A stretch of 64,000 nucleotides of DNA. Source: Lineus longissimus. Its lineage: Eukaryota; Nemertea; Pilidiophora; Heteronemertea; Lineidae. Shown piece after piece: positions 34,601 through 44,644 of the stretch (its first letter is position 1; every line of letters starts with the position of its first letter). The notes below the pieces were generated by a model. The model saw nothing but the letters and a program-made list of their open reading frames with translations. It was not told where the DNA came from and did no database searches. A program made the position numbers and the translations under genes. The stretch spans positions 4,657,001-4,721,000 of the forward strand of contig NC_088326.1 of the NCBI RefSeq assembly GCF_910592395.1. The letters run 5' to 3'.

Positions 34601-37600
34601 CGGTGTTTTCTCTACCCAATTTGTCAAAGCGCCGATGTCTGTGTTTGTTAAGTCGTATCGCAGCTTATCCTTCCACGTAGAATGTGACCGCTCGATCTGC
34701 AATTAGAAATTCAACGATAAATTAAGAAGCTGCATTCTGCTGTATACAGTCATTGAGTTTTACATTCACAAAAGGTGTTGACTGGGTTTAAAGCAGCCCG
34801 TCGGGGCTAACAACATACTAATCCTAGCAATTGCAAACACTGGACTAAACCAAAAGTAATGCACTGCACGAGCCGTATACCCATGAATTCCGGCTTAATA
34901 CATTGTGATATTTTAATGATGTCTTTATGTAAACTGTGTATTTTGAATGAATGATGGTTAGCGTACAGCTTGGAGTAGTCAAGGTTATTACTCCAAGCGT
35001 ACAGCAAGTCCCGCTGAAACTGAACTGAAATGATTTGTTGGTTCCTTCTTGAAAAACGTAACCTACCTTTCCTTGTGATGGGGATTGTACGCACTGCTGT
35101 GAATGATTTTCACGTTCAACAGCTTGCAGAGGGTGGTAACAACATTTTTGAATTCACCACCCTAGACACTCTGAATAATTCTGGGCGCACCGTATTCCAT
35201 AAAGATGGGAAAAGTTCGTTGGTCACATTGTCCGCAGATTTTGATTGAATTGGACGAATCCAAACAAAGCGGGAAAAAAATTTAATTAGCGACATAACGT
35301 ACTTAAATGTTTTATCATCGATTGTCACAGGGATCTTAGAAAATTCAACAAGGTCTATTTGACACCTTTCCATCGGCTGATGCGATTGGATCGACCGAAG
35401 AGGAGCTTCATTTTTGAAAGAGGGATTTCTCTCATACTGGTGTTTCCGGTCATTGGATTATGATGAAGGCGAAACAAATACTTTCCTGACTTAAAACGTC
35501 TGTAAGCAGAGATACTAACTTTAGATGTTAAAGTGTCAGACCATTTCACGTTTTTTTCATTCTTCAATAGAGCCATCAGTAAGTCATCATCAAGTATAAC
35601 GCTTGAGCCACGACATCTTTAATCTTTTTCATCCTGAAAAAAAGACAAAGTATCAGAAGACAAAACCTTTGATATGCTGCATCAACATACAATTTTATTC
35701 AATGAAACCAGTTTGTGTTTGCTAATCCGGTACAAAAGAAAGTAGGCCCTACACCTACATAAATAAGCACATTAATCTAAGATTTGTATATTCTAGAATA
35801 TTGCAAAAAGCAAAAGTGAATATTTTTTAGAATGATTTGTTCGCGCTATTATGCGATTAATAGGCCTAAGATAGGCCTAAGGAATGACTACATAAACCAG
35901 AAGATCCGGGGTACCTTTTTGAAGTACGCCTATTTCATTGAAATGGCTTTATATTGTCAGGATGTCTAAACGGGTACATTTTAATGAGACCCCCATTCGT
36001 TTTGGAATGGGTTCGATCCGATCGGATCCGAATGCAGTTTTCTTGGGAAGCGTCTAAACGCCCTTAATATATGCCTGAGAAGTAATACCTGGTAAAACTC
36101 AAGAGCGGCTCAAGAGATGCAGCAACTTAAGCCTACAACATACACTATCATGCAATGGAGCCCATATATGTAATTACATAGCTAAAAATTCTGTTAGTAC
36201 TGCTTGTACACAATGTAACTGTATATAAGGCTACATTACAGGTGCCCTCTGATTATGCCTTGGGCTAGAGATGACCAGCAGATTCTTTACTTGTGCGATG
36301 CATAAAAGTCTCGTCTTCTAGCCTATCATAGTCTTTTGCTTACCTCGGAACTGTTGACTAATAAAGGCGCATTCAAAATTAGGGCTAAAGTAAGGCAAAC
36401 ATAGAAATATCGAATCATAACTTTAAACATTAAACATTCGCGGAAAGTAAACACGTGCTTTGCAATCTATCTTGATTCCGAATGACGTCATCAATTGAAT
36501 AAGCGCATGCTCGCCGTTTCTTTTGGAGCGGCACCGTTTCGTTAGGAGCGAAAAATTACCGATCTTTTAGGCACGGCCACCGTTTCTTTTGGAGCTGAAA
36601 AACCGATTTTTTAGGAATCCCGTCTCGTTAGGAGAGTTGTATCAGCTGTTGTATTGCATATCATAGGTCTTTATATGACCCTTCCTTATTATTATGTATC
36701 TTTATTCATGTAATAATGGATTACATTGTGGTGTGCGTATAACAACTTATTCAAATCAACCCATTTGCTTTGGACGACTGTGTCTGCAATATGGCGTTCT
36801 TGAAAACCCATTTTAAAAACTATGGTGGCCCGTGATGCATGATCGGAGGATACATGCTGTGTACAGAGCCACTTCGAAAATATAATGACATCATGAGCGC
36901 AGAATGTGTTGCTGGGCATGAAACTGCCATTTTTTTGGCATTGGGTCTTTTGGTACGAAAAATTACCGATTTTTTAGGCGTGTTCACCGACGTCTTTGGA
37001 CCCCCAAAAACAACATTTAAGATATGCTCGAGAATAGCAGGCTTTCGGAATAACACAGCATTATGATTTATTCCAGCTCCAAGGTGCAATGATCATGGCG
37101 TCCCTCGCACAGTTTCTTCTTGGTGCATCTGGCATTCTCAACACACTGCTGCGGTTTATCGGGCCCATCACGGTAACGCCAGTTATCATGCTTATTGGTC
37201 TATCACTCTTTAAATATGGCACGGACTTGATGCAGAAATATTGGGCAATAGGAGCAATGTAAGTCGAGCTCCTGGGTAAGAATCCGTACGGAGATGTCGT
37301 CGAGGCAAATATTACAGAGATACAAAATACTAGTTGCAACAGCGCCGATCTTATCACGTTAGTCTTGGTATTGAAAGAATATAGATAGACGACCCTGGCC
37401 TGCCATTGGCAACTAAAACATTACACACATTGCGTAGATAATGATTGGCAGACTTCCCTGCCATTCGCAACTTGAACATTCCAGGCTGATGGAGAACCGT
37501 TATTTTAGAGTACAAAATTGCGGCAGAGGGTTTGGAATTGTTCACTGTAAATTTTAAATGTCTCGATTCCAGGACTACTGCTCTACTGGTCACCTTCTCC

Positions 37601-38267
37601 ACATTCATGCGTGAACTCAAAACTCCCGTGGTTAGCTGGTCCAAAAAGAGACGTTTTCATGTTGTCTGGATACCCTCATTTAAACTATTCCCTGTAAGTA
37701 GAACAATGTGGTACATAAAAGTGCTGCATTTTTGTTATTGTTTCTCATTTCCAATCGAAATTAGCTATTGTATTAATGTGTAAACTAATGAAAATGCCGA
37801 AAAGTAGCTATACTCACAGTTTCGAAGGCGATATCACTACAAATGCACATGGACGTCCACTCTCTTTGCCAGCTCATTTCACAAAGAATGAACATGTCCA
37901 TTCATCGCCTCACTCGTGAAATGACATGAAATGACGTGAGACGACGAATGCGGGCAAAACTTACAAAATTCACTTCAATGAGAACAGGTCAATAGGTTTC
38001 CAATGTCCATTCATCAGGTCACGAATGACAAGTGACAAATGAGTCGTGAGTCGATGAAACGTGAGGTCTATGTAACTTCAGCCTCACATCAAGCAGAGCA
38101 GACAATGCTACACTGCGATCGGGGCATGTTGGAATGCAAGAAGCTCCCCGATTATCCCACGTTACTTATGTACAAGACCTGACCGTGTAGGCCTATTATT
38201 GCCTGTGCCGCTGTCAATGAGGAGCCAGCCCTGAATTGAAACTGAAACAGTTATTTTGCTACTGGAG

Positions 38268-38335
<68 letters not shown>

Positions 38336-41300
38336 CTTTATACCTCCTCAATAATGATTTGGACAATAATTTCAGATTCTCCTGAGCCTGCTGATTTCGT
38401 GGATAGTGTGTTGGATCATGACCGCCACTGGTTCAATCACGGATGACCCGAGTGATCCTGCCTACACGACAAGGACTGATGCATCTCTTGACGGGTTGTA
38501 CCAGGCAAAGTGGTTCTTTGTACCATACCCAGGTGCGTTCGAGTAGGAAGGGTTTAGGAAAGATCATGAACGCTCATCTCTTTAGAGATAATAACCATGG
38601 GTGGAGGGATAGATAGTTGGCCCGTTCATCTCCTCAGCCGTAATAAGCATGAGTGCAGGGATAGATAGTCGGCCCGTTCATCTCCTCAGCCGTAATAAGC
38701 ATGGGTTCAGGGATAGATAGTTGGCCCGTTCATCTCCTCAGCCGTAATAAGCATGAGTGCAGGGATAGATAGTCGGCCCGTTCATCTCCTCAGCCGTAAT
38801 AAGCATGGGTTCAGGGATAGATAGTTGGCCCGTTCATCTCCTCAGCCGTAATAACCATGAGTGCAGGGATAGATAGTCGGCCCGTTCATCTCCTCAACCG
38901 TAATAAGCATGGATTCAGGGATAGATAGTTGGCCCGTTCATCTTCTCAGCCGTAATAACCATGAGTTCAGGGATTGATAGTTGGCCCGTTCATCTCCTCA
39001 ACCGTAATAAGCATGGATTCAGGGATAGATAGTTGGCCCGTTCATCTCCTCAGCCGTAATAACCATGAGTGCAGGGATAGATAGTTGGCCCTTTCATCTC
39101 CTCAGTCATAATAACCATGAGTTCAGGGATAGATAGTTGGCCCGTTCATCTCCTCAGCCGTAATAACCATGCGTGCATGGATTGATAGTTGGCCTGTTCA
39201 TCTCCTCAGCCGTAATAACCATGAGTGCAGGGAATACAGGATGTCTCATAAAAAAGGTAATCCGGGCGAAATGAGTTGATATTTTTGAACCATTCATTAT
39301 ATAGCTTTTGACATTTTAGCACACTAAAGTAGAAGCTATAAGCTTTGTGGTGATACCATTGTGACGTCCACGCAGTCACGCATGACTGAGCACCATGGTA
39401 TAATAAAATGACGGGCAGAAATGAACTTGTTCCAAGTTGGGAAATTCCATGCAGTTGTCCTCACACATGATTTATTGTCAATAGTTCATTGATTCATGAG
39501 TTTTATGTCATAACTGGGAGGGGTACTTTCAGGCGCTTATGGCGGGCACAGGATGGTGGTCCAGCACATCGCCTTCGCGCAGTTCAAGAAACCTTGATGG
39601 TCACTGCTTTGTTCGGAGAACGAGTAATCGCGCTGCACCGCCCAGTGGAGTGGCCACCAAGGTCACCAGATTTGACTCCCTATGATTTTTGCTTTGGGGG
39701 TACCTGAAGAACAAGGTTTATGAGACTCCAGTTCAAAGGTCGAGCAGAAGCGAGAGCTCGCATAATTCGGGAGATCAATGAGTTGAGGGACAATGCAGAG
39801 GTGTTGACACGGGCTGTTCAGGATATGTGTCGACGTCGCCAAATGCATCCAAGGAGGAGGGGGTCATCACGTGGAGGGTGTTATGGCTTAAATTGTAAAA
39901 ATTTTGAATTCAGGTAAAATGTGATTTATCTGAAAGAAAGTAATGAGTTGTTGATCATTAATCATGCTTTCATTCTCAGCCACGTAATGTGGCTTATGTC
40001 AAGCTTGAATTTCCCTACTTGGAACAAGGTGATTTCTGCATGTCATTTCAAGACCATGATACTCAGTCATGCATAACAGGTTGGACGTCGCAATGGTATC
40101 AACACGAAGCTCATAGCTTTTACTGTACTGTGCTGCAATGAGAGAAGTTGTAGAAAGTATGGTTCAAAAGATATAAACCCATTTTGCTAGGATTATCTTT
40201 TTTATGAGACACCCTGTATAGGGGTATTCAGTGTTATTCAGGTGTATATCTGGCGTTACCTTGTAAAGTACCAGTTATTTAAATCAGACTGCATGTCTTT
40301 ATATGGGTACCAGAGGTGCGATTTATCTTTTCAAGGCATTGAAGATGTCGATGTTACATGGAGAAAAAACATTAGGAAATTACTAGGTTTGCCGTACCGT
40401 ACAAATCTGTTCAAGTCTAATAACTCGTATTTAAAGCTCTGCAAATGCATTATGCTGTATTACCATAAGTGTAGGGATATAATATACAGTTTGCCCGTTC
40501 ATCTCCTCAGCCGTAATAACGGCATGGGCTTCCACCAAGGTTTGTTTAGCTTATATACCTTATATTTGCATTTTCTCGCCCATGTAGGTCAGTGGGGTCT
40601 ACCCACCGTGAGTGCGACAGGCTTCCTCTTTATGTTCATGATCTTCATCGCCTCGATGATCGAGTCGGTCGGTGACTACTATGCCTGTGCCAGAATCTGT
40701 GAGGAGGCACCACCACCCCTGCATGCGATCAACCGGGGACTGGCCATGGAGGGTTTTGTATGTCTATTAGCTGGCTTGTACGGCTCAGGCGCTGCACTGA
40801 CATCCTACAGCAGCAATATCGGCGCCATTGCGATAACAAAGGTAAACATCTCACACCTTTTTACATACAATTAATGTAAGGTAAAATGGGGGTAATTGTA
40901 GCCCCTTTTTCACCTATAACTTTAGTTACGCAAGAGATTTCCAGGCAGATTCACTAAAACTGGCCAGCATCTTGTAATGGCACCACTCCTAATTCTAAAA
41001 CTATGCCTCAGAGAGACAAGAATGCAAGACTTGTGGTCAGGGGCTACAAATACCATGTGGCCTTCGGGTACCAGGCTAAAATTTAAAAATGCATGTTTTT
41101 TTATGTATGAGACATGTTTTTCACAGGTTTATGGTCTTTATGAGTAATAAAGCTTTCAATATTATTCCGATCTCGATCGACGACGAGATTTTTCTGGAAT
41201 TGAACGATAATTATTGAACACATTAAGTGATGTTCGATGCAATCACTTACCATCAATTTAAATAATATCGTCGCAAATCAGACTGATTTTAAACTGGTGT

Positions 41301-43293
41301 AGAAACACAAAGTTCTATTTATCACATCTGTTGTACATTACACAATGTGTCAGACAACAGCTTGTGACATTCTGAATTGACTGAAGGTCTTGTAGTGCGC
41401 CATTAAAAACTGTATGGGTAAGTTATGGGTCATGTATCAACCCCAACTATAGCTGGCACCCCTTAATGGTAATGAAATGTACACATGCTGCTATCTAGTC
41501 AATGGTGAGGCTTTAACTAGAGACGCCAGTAACTTTGATAAAATTAATATTATTTCTAAATAATTTTAGATAAACTAGTATTAAACCTCAAATGTATCAT
41601 TGTTGGAACATAAAGGGTTAACATTGTATCTCATTCGGATAGATTTATGATCAAAAAATATATAATTTGGGCATAAGAATAAAAAAACCTAGCATTTTCA
41701 TGATTCATGACAGGATATATTGAGCTGTTTATAGGGGCTACAAATACCTCGAACCAACGGGCTACAAATACCCCGAGGGTACCTTGGTCAGAAAAGTGAC
41801 TTTACTTTTCAAAATGACATCAAATGCCGCATACAACATTCTCTACACTCAATGCTGATGATCTGAACCAAGTTTCAAATATATCAATGCTCTGCAAGTG
41901 TGAAAAATTCAGACCTGTAAAGAGTTCGATCCCATTTTTTTTGTGCATGTGTGTGATTTGTTTACCTCTTATCGCCAAAGCTCTTACATAACATGTTGCA
42001 TAATCCAAAACTATTTATGTTGTGATACTCAAGAGTCACCTCTTTCATATCCATGCTTGGGTTGGCTGAATAATTCCATGGTTACAGGAATATGATTCAA
42101 AAACATTGCCAGGGGCTACAATTAGACCGGTGTGACGGGGATAGTAGTCCTAGGGCTGATAGTCCGTGTAACAATAGTCCGCATTGCTAAATGTTTTGGT
42201 TAGGGTTAGCGGTACAATAGATCATGCTGCTTAATACAATGCTACCGGACTATGACTCCAGGGGGACTATATCCGCTGTCACACCGGGGCTACAAATACC
42301 CCATTTTACCTTACATAAAGAAGGACAATCGTTCTCTAATGGTTATTGCATTTTCAGGTGGGAAGTCGACTGTGCTTTCAAATAGGCGGACTGATATTCG
42401 TCCTGTGTGGAGTGATAGGTAAACTCGGTGCCGCATTGGCCATGCTACCTGAACCTGTTCTCGGTGCTCTAATATTCACTCAGTTAGCTTTCATCGTGGG
42501 GGCGGGGATGTCCAATCTAAGTCACGTGGATCTCAACTCCAGCAGAAATCTGTCTATTTTAGGATTTTCGTTGACACTCGGTCTGGCGATACCGTCATGG
42601 CTTAGCCATGGAAACTCGTTCGAAACTGGTGAGTGTGGGCAGCATGCTACTTCCATGCATTTCTCATCAGTAGTGATGGTAAAAAAGCATCTTACTTAAG
42701 TCTTTCTCAGTTACCTATGACACTATGCATATAGTCTTTAGAGCAGTATCGGTAATAAAAGTATTTTATATATCATTCTTCCCAAGTGGGCCCTCTACGT
42801 ATTTACGTCCGTTCTTTTTATTTCTAGGCAATGACCAAGCTGATTTGTTTCTCAATGCCTGGCTGTCGAACGCCCTCTTTATCGGAGGCATGACAGCGGG
42901 TTTCCTTGACAACCTCGTTCCAGGTGAGTGCTCACTAAAGCTTGCAGAATACCTTGATCTATGGCTCACTGACCGGTCCCCGCATCACCCGGACCGGATG
43001 GGCCGAACCATATCCGTTGTGTTCTTCTGGGTTATTCCTGTCGTCACACTCCTATCACTGATTTATCTTTCTTGATAGGCACTCTTCGAGAACGCGGTAT
43101 GTTGAACTTCGCAGGTGGCACTGACGAAGAATTTCACGTCAAAGGAAGCTCACGAATCTACGATCTTCCCTATATCATGCCTTGGGTCAGAAGCGTAAAT
43201 TTCTTCAGATACGTTCCGTTCATGCCGACCTTTGACCCAGAAACCTTGACGCCTTTCAAAAAATGTCGAAAGAGGAAGGGCGGTAAGAAGTGA
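25631..43293 (+). CDS. SLC23-type nucleobase/ascorbate transporter, copy B (11 exons)
   Basis: Exons: 25631-25843, 27486-27643, 28708-28802, 29340-29452, 37077-37258, 37573-37693, 38376-38532, 40588-40841, 42358-42628, 42828-42923, 43079-43293. All have GT/AG borders and the sum is 1875 nt (624 aa plus TGA). Exons 2-10 equal copy A in length and phase. Landmarks are YRVEDRPSILMAVIFGFQ, QTTIGVR-LPILQGGNY, the N-glycosylation loop, SMIESVGDYYA, SSNIGAIAITK (signature region, about 422-431) and LNSSRNLSILGF. It shares with copy A the QQ instead of QH in TM1 and Ser before N-x-G. The last exon stops at TGA where copy A has AGA, removing about 24 C-terminal residues including the S-D-V end. The lost tail survives beyond a MITE at 44301-44372. 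Introns 1, 4, 7 and 8 host transposons. Expression would require splicing a 7.6-kb intron 4. Confidence 0.92.
25929..27271. mobile_element. Element with ~250-275-bp inverted LTR-like ends (SLC23 B intron 1)
   Basis: The left end 25929-26210 and right end 26998-27271 are inverted copies, with a 0.78-kb non-coding interior. Each repeat runs TGTAACATATGAATATG ... CACTACACTACA, that is TG...CA like an LTR. The left one is followed by TGGCGACCCCGGC, which resembles a tRNA primer-binding site. The insert is flanked by TTAG (or G/A-TTAGT), and arm A has the uninterrupted site (16868-16876 region). The LTR-like units are inverted rather than direct. An ordinary long-TIR DNA element is the alternative reading. 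Confidence 0.62.
27835..28665. repeat. Minisatellite, ~74-bp unit, ~11 copies (SLC23 B intron 2)
   Basis: Unit words GATCATTGTTTGAAGACTGC, TGTTGAGATGTTTGATCCAT and GTGGTGCACGCCAGTGG. Reverse complement of the 3.5-copy array in copy A intron 2. Confidence 0.87.
29505..29645. repeat. Minisatellite, 42-bp unit, ~3.4 copies (SLC23 B intron 4)
   Basis: Units ATATTAGTTAGAGGTG(T/C)AGTTTATCTGC..., homologous and inverted to the 12-copy array at 14690-15215. The Ginger-like element begins 10 bp to its right. Confidence 0.8.
29791..31268. other. Left non-coding part of the Ginger-like element
   Basis: AT-rich sequence between the left inverted repeat and the OTU gene. I see no splice-bounded coding exon, RNA gene or nested repeat. 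The open frames here lack family motifs. Confidence 0.4.
31269..32593 (-). pseudogene. OTU-family cysteine protease with Cys-rich N-terminal part, disrupted
   Basis: Reading leftward: a segment DEEVFVRFIGKDKR (about 32370) with a stop after a frame change, then GTIIEANPEQYRYKVSY and EEMVTEWVGGQAY, a cysteine cluster (CACDNECERKPSPRCSY, then MHRICCQKV), and the OTU core EADGDCMFAAV (about 31790) with the catalytic Asp-Gly-Asp-Cys. WGDHVCLLALAEVL follows. The expected catalytic His (QELHYVSLEP, about 31460) appears only after a TAA stop and in another frame, and the frame ends at 31269. OTU proteins are deubiquitinases, and several transposon groups encode them. At least two disruptions separate Cys from His, so this copy is unlikely to be active. 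Confidence 0.68.
32605..33612 (-). mobile_element. 1-kb TIR element carrying one Myb/SANT-like gene
   Basis: The ends AGCCTCTTTTACACTAC and its reverse complement are flanked by ATA on both sides (32602-32604, 33613-33615). Subterminal GC-rich CCCGGG/CGGG words are also inverted. The interior encodes a Myb/SANT-like protein but no transposase. It is inserted within the Ginger-like element, between its integrase and OTU parts, so it is the younger of the two. Confidence 0.68.
32689..33260 (-). pseudogene. Myb/SANT-like (trihelix-type) DNA-binding protein, frameshifted
   Basis: The start MATRGTAWSADETKILIALW (ATG at 33258-33260) runs into a poly-G/C tract (33189-33203) where the frame changes. 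The other frame then gives VTQAQLEGTRHNNKWYKEIA, REWKQCQEKIKKLKKKYREV and a Ser/Ala/Lys-rich tail, ending TAA at 32689. The tryptophan spacing and basic third helix fit Myb/SANT-like domains found in PIF/Harbinger and related transposons, where they act as the accessory DNA-binding protein. The frame break lies in a homopolymer and could be a sequencing error. The length (about 190 aa) is otherwise complete. Confidence 0.6.
33820..35640 (-). pseudogene. Retroviral-type (rve) integrase gene, multi-exon, inactivated
   Basis: Segments on the minus strand: SGKYLFRLHHNPMTG (about 35450); after a frame change MERCQIDLVEFSKIPVTIDD and YVMSLIKFFSRFVWIRP (35373-35240, first catalytic Asp in QIDL); after another frame change MEYGAPRIIQS and GGEFKNVVTTLCKLLN, where the expected second Asp is replaced by Val plus a TAG stop (about 35165). 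Then a GTAGGT donor. The next exon, about 34696-34556, has IERSHSTWKDKLRYDL (catalytic Glu) and NESPHESLGG and ends GTAAAT. A further exon starts at 34114 (SSFEAFFARQSNHPGSLL) and stops. Integrases of this type cut and join DNA with a DDE triad. Here one Asp is lost and at least three lesions exist. Confidence 0.72.
35641..36515. other. Right non-coding part of the Ginger-like element
   Basis: Between the integrase start and the right terminal inverted repeat. No exon, RNA gene or repeat with clear borders is seen. Confidence 0.4.
36941..37022. repeat. Residual terminal repeat of the older TIR element (SLC23 B intron 4)
   Basis: Contains AAAAATTACCGATTTTTTAG and GACGTCTTTGGACCCCCAAA, the inverted counterpart of the end at 10378-10450 in arm A, at the same distance from exon 5. 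It shows that the older element was present before the duplication. Confidence 0.7.
38268..38332 (+). repeat. (GA)n microsatellite
   Basis: About 60 bp of uninterrupted GA dinucleotides in intron 6 of SLC23 copy B. The matching spot in copy A (about 7770) has only a short CT run. Confidence 0.95.
38590..39234. repeat. Minisatellite, ~52-bp unit, ~12 copies (SLC23 B intron 7)
   Basis: Unit words GGGATAGATAGTTGGCCCGT and TCATCTCCTCAGCCGTAATA. An isolated further unit fragment lies at 40492-40525, beyond the mariner element, so the mariner inserted at the edge of the array. Confidence 0.87.
39237..40216 (+). mobile_element. Mariner-like transposon, internally deleted
   Basis: Left end CAGGATGTCTCATAAAAAAG, right end (reverse complement) CAGGGTGTCTCATAAAAAAG, each bordered by TA (39235-39236 and 40217-40218), the target duplication of the Tc1/mariner superfamily. 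The 980-bp element is shorter than a complete mariner (about 1.3 kb) and keeps only the 3' part of the transposase. Confidence 0.82.
39489..39890 (+). pseudogene. Mariner transposase C-terminal fragment
   Basis: The frame starting at 39489 has DGGPAHRLRAVQETL and WPPRSPDLTPYDF, matching the second and third catalytic-acid regions of Tc1/mariner transposases. After a frame change near 39706 it continues as ARIIREINELRDNAEVL and DMCRRRQMH. The N-terminal DNA-binding domain and first Asp are absent. The fragment is inactive. Confidence 0.75.
40875..42315. mobile_element. 1.44-kb TIR element in SLC23 B intron 8
   Basis: Left end TGTAAGGTAAAATGGGGG and right end (reverse complement) TGTAAGGTAAAATGGGGT share about 30 bp, including TTGTAGCCCC, and are flanked by TAA on both sides (40872-40874, 42316-42318). 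Arm A intron 8 is only 89 bp and lacks it. The interior repeats GGGGCTACAAATACC several times and has no gene. A TAA target duplication would suit the PIF/Harbinger group. Confidence 0.65.
42127..42287. mobile_element. Nested MITE with CCGGTGTGAC termini
   Basis: A 161-bp element starting CCGGTGTGACGGGGATAGTA and ending CGCTGTCACACCGG, inserted close to the right end of the 1.44-kb TIR element. Non-coding. Confidence 0.65.
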
Positions 43294-43302
43294 GGCCACA
43301 AT

Positions 43303-44300
43303 GGTAGTTGATAAAGTATGGAATTAGTGAAACCTTGGAAACACTGATAAACCTTGTAATATTCAATGTAAACCATGGAATCACTGTGCAAATAGCGCGG
43401 GAAATCGGGTGCGTTCCTTCCACGATTTATACCCTCCCAACTGACAGTCTCGTCCCAGCTGACTTTATTGATAGCAATTTGCCAGTTAGTTCAGAAGCCA
43501 ACATTTTTAATGTGGAGGATGACGTCATCAATTGGCAATGCGCTGTGGTCGTTAAAATATTTTATTTCTCTTCAATGGAAGCAAAAATTAGTTTTTATGA
43601 TTGTTTTGTATTCCATAGACGATAAAGTATTATGCTCGGTACTAGATGCACGAGATCATAGGACAAACACACACGTGAATAAAAAAAACCGCTTAGAACT
43701 GGTGACGTCACAAAGATCTCTGCATCCCTCGATGCGTACTGGAAGATGTAAGAAATCGCTCACGGCGAAGGAAATTTTCATCCGCAAACTTCGGTAATAA
43801 TATATATAAACATACATGACTAGGCTTCTTTTATTCATCGTTTGTTATAAAATATCAGTCAATCATAGACAATTAGGCCCAGACATAGTCGTCAACCTTA
43901 TCCATGCATAATGCATGACAGGCCCCCAACTTCCCAAGCAACTCGTCTGATCGAAAAGGCCCCGCGTGGTGGTGGCGTATTTATAAGCGGAGCGCTATTG
44001 GTCCATATTATGGGTGTGTGGTGGGCGTGTCTTCCCATATTTGGGAGATCAGTACTGTACACTGGAGGCGAGGAACAACTGGGTTGTTTTAAAATATAGA
44101 CTATTGAATCGGATATGCGACAGATTTCTAAATTACCATAAAATTCCGATCTGATCATGTAAGAATAAGCTCCAAATGTTGATTCGTAACCACGTTAGGT
44201 TCGAATGGCATTATTTCATGTTTTTATGCATTTTAAGGAGTGTTTCCAAGGTTTATCAGTGTTTCCAAGGTTTCACTAATTCCATACTTTATCACCTACC
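43303..44300. mobile_element. Mutator-like MITE with 54-bp TIRs and 9-bp target duplication
   Basis: The left end GGTAGTTGATAAAGTATGGA is mirrored by the right end for 54 bp with one or two mismatches. The 9-bp sequence GGCCACAAT flanks it (43294-43302 and 44301-44309). The matching site in SLC23 copy A is single (ggccagaat near 5945). A 9-bp duplication with TIRs of about 50 bp fits the MULE group. It inserted 10 nt after the stop codon of SLC23 copy B. No transposase is seen. Confidence 0.82.
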
Positions 44301-44372
44301 GGCCACAATGGTTTTGCGAAAGTCGTGAGAGCTCCTGGAGGGGCAAACCTGGCCGATGTTTCTGACGTGTAG
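44301..44372 (+). pseudogene. Detached C-terminal tail of SLC23 copy B
   Basis: Directly after the MITE the reading frame of exon 11 resumes: GHNGFAKVVRAPGGANL, then a tail ending VSDV and TAG at 44370-44372. It aligns with the C-terminus of copy A, which also ends SDV. It is cut off from the gene by the TGA at 43291 and the 1-kb insertion, yet has gained no stop or frameshift of its own. Confidence 0.75.
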
Positions 44373-44644
44373 GTCTATACGCTACAAGGACGGCGATTAT
44401 CAGTCAAACGTGAGGAAACCTAATATGTGGCTCAAACAGTAATGTAATGTATTCACAAATGTATCTAATGTGTCTTAGTCATCAACGGCCATGTGCACCG
44501 TTATGTGTACAAATTCAAATACACTATCGACGATTATCACTGCTATAATGGAAGTAGAGGTGAACTAGTTTGAAATGCAACTCCTCCGTCAGTTTAGATC
44601 GGATGATTAAAAAACTCCTCCTCAGAGTCGGGATTCATACAGAG

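Larger units (their letters stand above)
29655..36636 (-). mobile_element. Ginger-like DNA transposon (7 kb) with integrase and OTU genes, decayed
   Basis: Terminal inverted repeats of about 125 bp: the left end starts CTCTCCTAACGAGACGGG, and the right end reads the same from 36636 on the minus strand. The two ends are almost identical. Inside, on the minus strand, lie a retroviral-type integrase gene (35640-33820) and a downstream OTU-protease-type gene (32593-31269), interrupted by a separate 1-kb TIR element. A cut-and-paste transposon using a Gypsy-like integrase is the definition of the Ginger group, and that assignment is my inference. It sits in intron 4 of SLC23 copy B and replaced the left end of the older TIR element that arm A still has. 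Target duplication is unresolved. Confidence 0.65.
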
